Part shown: positions 39,999 to 42,713 of the stretch, piece by piece | Numbering within the stretch: position 1 is the first letter of the stretch | Layout: every line of letters begins with the position of its first letter | DNA from: Acidobacteriota bacterium | GTDB taxonomy: Bacteria; Acidobacteriota; Thermoanaerobaculia; Thermoanaerobaculales; Sulfomarinibacteraceae | NCBI GenBank assembly: GCA_024641545.1 | Contig: JAHECW010000006.1 | Location: 23,142 to 65,854, forward strand | Length of the DNA: 42,713 bases | Direction: 5' to 3' | Position numbers and translations under genes: made by a program | The notes under the pieces: generated by a model | Database searches by the model: none | Seen by the model: only the letters and a program-made list of their open reading frames with translations | What the model was told of the DNA's origin: nothing

Positions 39999-40175
39999 GA
40001 CTCAGTCTAGCCCGGATGATTCATGAGACGAAACCCCACGGACAGTCCGCCGGCTCGAACCGCCGGAGATGACTTTGACGGTGTGGGTTCCGCGGTGCTC
40101 AGGTCGACGGAAAGGAGCGGCGTTGCAGGTCCAGCGAATCTCGAACGTTGCGGGAGGCTCGCGCGGCAGCGTTTG

Positions 40176-40200
40176 AAAAAGGGGCCCCGCAGGGCCCCTT
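40176..40200 (-). terminator. Intrinsic terminator downstream of the secreted protease
   Basis: aaggggccc-cgca-gggcccctt; on the minus strand followed by T-run. Confidence 0.88.
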
Positions 40201-40221
40201 CCCGATTGGAGCTTACGGGAA

Positions 40222-41829
40222 TCAGCTGCAGGTGAGCTTCCTCGGGTGGCACCGATTGGAACAGCACTCGCTGTTGCTGGTGCAGGGGTCGTCCTTGGGA
40301 AGACACGATCCGCCGCACCCCTCGTCGATCGTGCCGTCGCAGTTGTTGTCGATGCCGTCGCAGATCTCGGGGGCGCCGGGATTGATCGCGAAAACGTTGT
40401 CGTTGCAGTCGTTGCCGCCGCAGCTCTCGGCGATGTAGCCGTCGCTGTCGAGATCGTCGCTGCAGCCGGAGCCGCCGCCGAGGAAGGGCGCGACCTGGCT
40501 GTAGTAGCTCGCGAAGGCGCCGTCCACCGTTGCGTTTCGCACCGAGTCGCAGGCATCGTTGACGTTGGTTCCGCAGGCGCCCGACAACTGGCCGACGACG
40601 AGGCCCCGGCTGTTCACCACCGGCGAGCCGCTCGAACCGCCCTCGGTGGCGCCCAGGGTGTCCCGGCTGTAGATCCAGCTCCCGCGCGGCCACGAGGCGC
40701 AGGTCCCCGCCGCCGTGTCGACCCTGTGCTCGGAGTAGGCCTGCGGCGCACCCTTGGGGTGGCTGACCCGGCGGAGGTCGTATCCGTTGCTGAAGGCGAC
40801 CTCGTCGGTGGTCCAGCCGAGGAAGGCCGCGTCCGAGGGGGCCGAGCCGTCGAGCCGGAGGAGGGTGAAGTCGCCGGTCTTGTTGGTCGCCGCGATCGCC
40901 GCGCCGACCGTGTGCTTGGCCACCGGTCCGGAGCAGCTGGCGGAGCTCGTTGTGTAGAAGAAATAGGTCTCGACGGTGTCCGCGACCTTGTCCCGGCTCA
41001 CACAGTGGTTGGCGGTGAGGAAGTACGGGGTGGTGGACGGGGGGGCGGTCGCGATCAGACCGCCGGTGCAGATGTAGATGTAGGGCCGCTGGACGAAACT
41101 GTAGTGGGCGATCGAGTCATCGGTGCCGCTGTTCGCCACGACACAGGGTTCGTTGTAGCTGCAGAACGCCTTCGTGTCCGACCGCTGCCGGTACTGGGCG
41201 TAGGCGAAGTCGGAGCCGAAATGTCCGACCTCGGCGAGGGTGAAGAACCCGTCACCGGCGCCGACCGGGGTCCGCGTCTGGATGAGCAGGGTGGTTCCGG
41301 TGATGGTGTTCGACCAGAAATCGCCGTTGCCCCGCAGACCCATCCCCGTGTACGGTCCGAACGCCTCGCCGTGTTCGTTGTAGATGTAGAGCTCCGCGCC
41401 TTCGGGAAGCGCAAAGTCGGTGAAGTGGATCCTGAGCGCGGAGGCGCCCTCGGAGCGGACGGCGCCGGTCCAGATCCGCACTCCCTTGGCGGCGGCCGTC
41501 GCGCCGACCTCGGGGGTCCCGAGATCGACGAAAACACCGAGGTCTTTGGTGACGCCGACGAGCATCTTCGAGACCGCTTCGTTCGCCAGCCCTTTGCTGT
41601 CCATGACCGCCAGGTCCTCGGCGGTGACGAAAACGGCGAGTGGTTGTTGCAGCGCCCCGGGCGCCTGCTCGGAGACCAGCCATGCACTGAGCGCGGCCTG
41701 TTGCAGCTCGGCGGCCTCGGCGTCGTAGAAGCCCGGCGCGCGGTAGCCCTGAACCTCGATCGCCGACACCGGCGCAGTCGCACCAACCATGCACACAGCC
41801 AGGAACACCAAAGATCTCACTACCTTCAT
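40222..41829 (-). CDS. Secreted trypsin-like serine endopeptidase with MopE-like Ca-binding segment and C-terminal six-Cys knot-like motif
   Basis: Signal peptide MKVVRSLVFLAVCMVGATAPVSA; FLTANHCVS, GDFTLLRLD, GGSSGSPVV triad; DLDSDGYIAESCGGNDCND, EICDGIDNNCDGTIDEGCG; CLPKDDPCTSNSECCSNRCHPRKLTCS. Confidence 0.9.
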   Translation of the reverse strand: MKVVRSLVFLAVCMVGATAPVSAIEVQGYRAPGFYDAEAAELQQAALSAWLVSEQAPGALQQPLAVFVTAEDLAVMDSKGLANEAVSKMLVGVTKDLGVFVDLGTPEVGATAAAKGVRIWTGAVRSEGASALRIHFTDFALPEGAELYIYNEHGEAFGPYTGMGLRGNGDFWSNTITGTTLLIQTRTPVGAGDGFFTLAEVGHFGSDFAYAQYRQRSDTKAFCSYNEPCVVANSGTDDSIAHYSFVQRPYIYICTGGLIATAPPSTTPYFLTANHCVSRDKVADTVETYFFYTTSSASCSGPVAKHTVGAAIAATNKTGDFTLLRLDGSAPSDAAFLGWTTDEVAFSNGYDLRRVSHPKGAPQAYSEHRVDTAAGTCASWPRGSWIYSRDTLGATEGGSSGSPVVNSRGLVVGQLSGACGTNVNDACDSVRNATVDGAFASYYSQVAPFLGGGSGCSDDLDSDGYIAESCGGNDCNDNVFAINPGAPEICDGIDNNCDGTIDEGCGGSCLPKDDPCTSNSECCSNRCHPRKLTCS

Positions 41830-41903
41830 CTCGACCCTCCAAAGTGAATTTGCCCGGCAAACGGGCGTGACCAGATTTGATTTCCCCCAGAACTGTCGAA
41901 AAA

Positions 41904-41918
41904 TACTGCAGTAGTATA
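41904..41918 (-). promoter_or_regulatory. Candidate -10 (TATACT) overlapping palindrome TACTGCAGTA upstream of the protease gene
   Basis: Minus-strand TATACT at 41918-41913; perfect palindrome tactgcagta 41904-41913. Confidence 0.5.
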
Positions 41919-42114
41919 GAAGAACGGGAGACCGAAGAACAGGGGCCGCGAAACCCGGCGTGCAGTGCCTGATCAGTTCGTCTTTTTCCCTCCCGAGGGG
42001 TGGCCGGGCGCCCCAAGACGGTAAGTGGAAGCTATCTGTCGTTTCCCGGTATCCTGGAAGACCCGATCTCGCCGGATGCGTGCACGGGACCTGTCGTCTG
42101 GGGGTTGTGGCGAA

Positions 42115-42713
42115 GTGACCGACAAACATCATCATCTGGTCGATGGGAAACACTCCTTCAAGAACATGGTCGAGATCTCTCGACTCGAGGCCATCTTCAA
42201 ACGCTTCTCCCAGGCGACCGGATTCACCATCGGCCTCATCTCCTATCCAGACCAGGAAACGCTCATCTCCACCGGACTCGGCGATGTCTGCAGCCGATTC
42301 CATCGAGTCAATCCCCGGTCGCTGCCGGACTGCCAACGCAGCTGTCTCGAGCGCACGTCCCATCTGACGGCCGATGTGGAGATGACGATCCACCATTGCA
42401 GAACCGGAATGATCGACGGTGTGGTCCCGATCGTCATCGAGGGCGCACACCTGGCCAACCTGATGACCGGCCAGGTTCTCTTCGAGGAACCCGACCCGCA
42501 GCGCTTCGCACGCCAGGCCGCGGACTACGGATTCGATGTCGACTCCTATCTCGCCGCGATCGGTCGTGTCCCGGTGGTTACCGAAGATGACTTTCGCTCG
42601 GCCCTTCAGCTGTTCTCCGACATGGCCCTTCTGCTCGCGGAACTCGGACTCGCCAACTTGAAAACCCGCGAAAGCGTTCTCGCAGCGCGCGAAAGTGAGG
42701 CCAAGTACCGGGA
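42115..42713 (+). CDS. PocR-domain sensor protein, N-terminal part, probably leading into a PAS domain; truncated by window end
   Basis: Open frame from GTG with no stop: EISRLEAIFKRFSQATGFTIGLISYPDQETLISTGLGDVCSRFHRVNPRSLPDCQRSCLERT...HHCRTGMIDGVVPIVIEGAHLANLMTGQVLFEEPD...RESEAKYR. Absent from the supplied ORF track. Confidence 0.85.
   Translation, partial: MTDKHHHLVDGKHSFKNMVEISRLEAIFKRFSQATGFTIGLISYPDQETLISTGLGDVCSRFHRVNPRSLPDCQRSCLERTSHLTADVEMTIHHCRTGMIDGVVPIVIEGAHLANLMTGQVLFEEPDPQRFARQAADYGFDVDSYLAAIGRVPVVTEDDFRSALQLFSDMALLLAELGLANLKTRESVLAARESEAKYR

Noticed and set aside
40246-41847. 533-aa plus-strand ORF opposite the secreted protease
   Set aside because: Opposite strand has signal peptide, catalytic triad, MopE-like segment and terminator, so this is a shadow ORF.

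Overview
GC-rich bacterial chromosomal window. Gene content and style (TPR proteins, PP2C/SpoIIE phosphatase, secreted proteins with shared C-terminal domains) suggest an Acidobacteriota/Thermoanaerobaculia-like genome, but that is inference only. Most of it is housekeeping: SpoIIE phosphatase, site-2 protease, HU, ssb, murJ, dtd, ctpA-type protease, tatA, tatC, rplS, rnhB, nth, metK, sensor kinase, ferredoxin, trpS, Ser/Thr kinase, lepA, hemW, pilT-like ATPase, tex, rhodanese, GT39-type transferase. I saw no rRNA, tRNA, CRISPR, transposase or phage genes. The items most worth a second look are: (1) a WaaP/InaA-like kinase fused to a glycosidase-like C-terminal half (27925-30099); (2) a secreted trypsin-like protease with a MopE-like Ca-binding segment and a C-terminal six-cysteine motif with knottin spacing (40222-41829); (3) several non-coding intergenic elements built from short degenerate tandem arrays or terminal arms in inverted orientation, including an inverted pair of G-quadruplex-capable tracts between divergent ssb and murJ; (4) a recurrent TANNNT-N5-8-start-codon arrangement without Shine-Dalgarno, suggesting leaderless transcripts. 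All calls come from reading the sequence and the supplied ORF translations; no searches were run.
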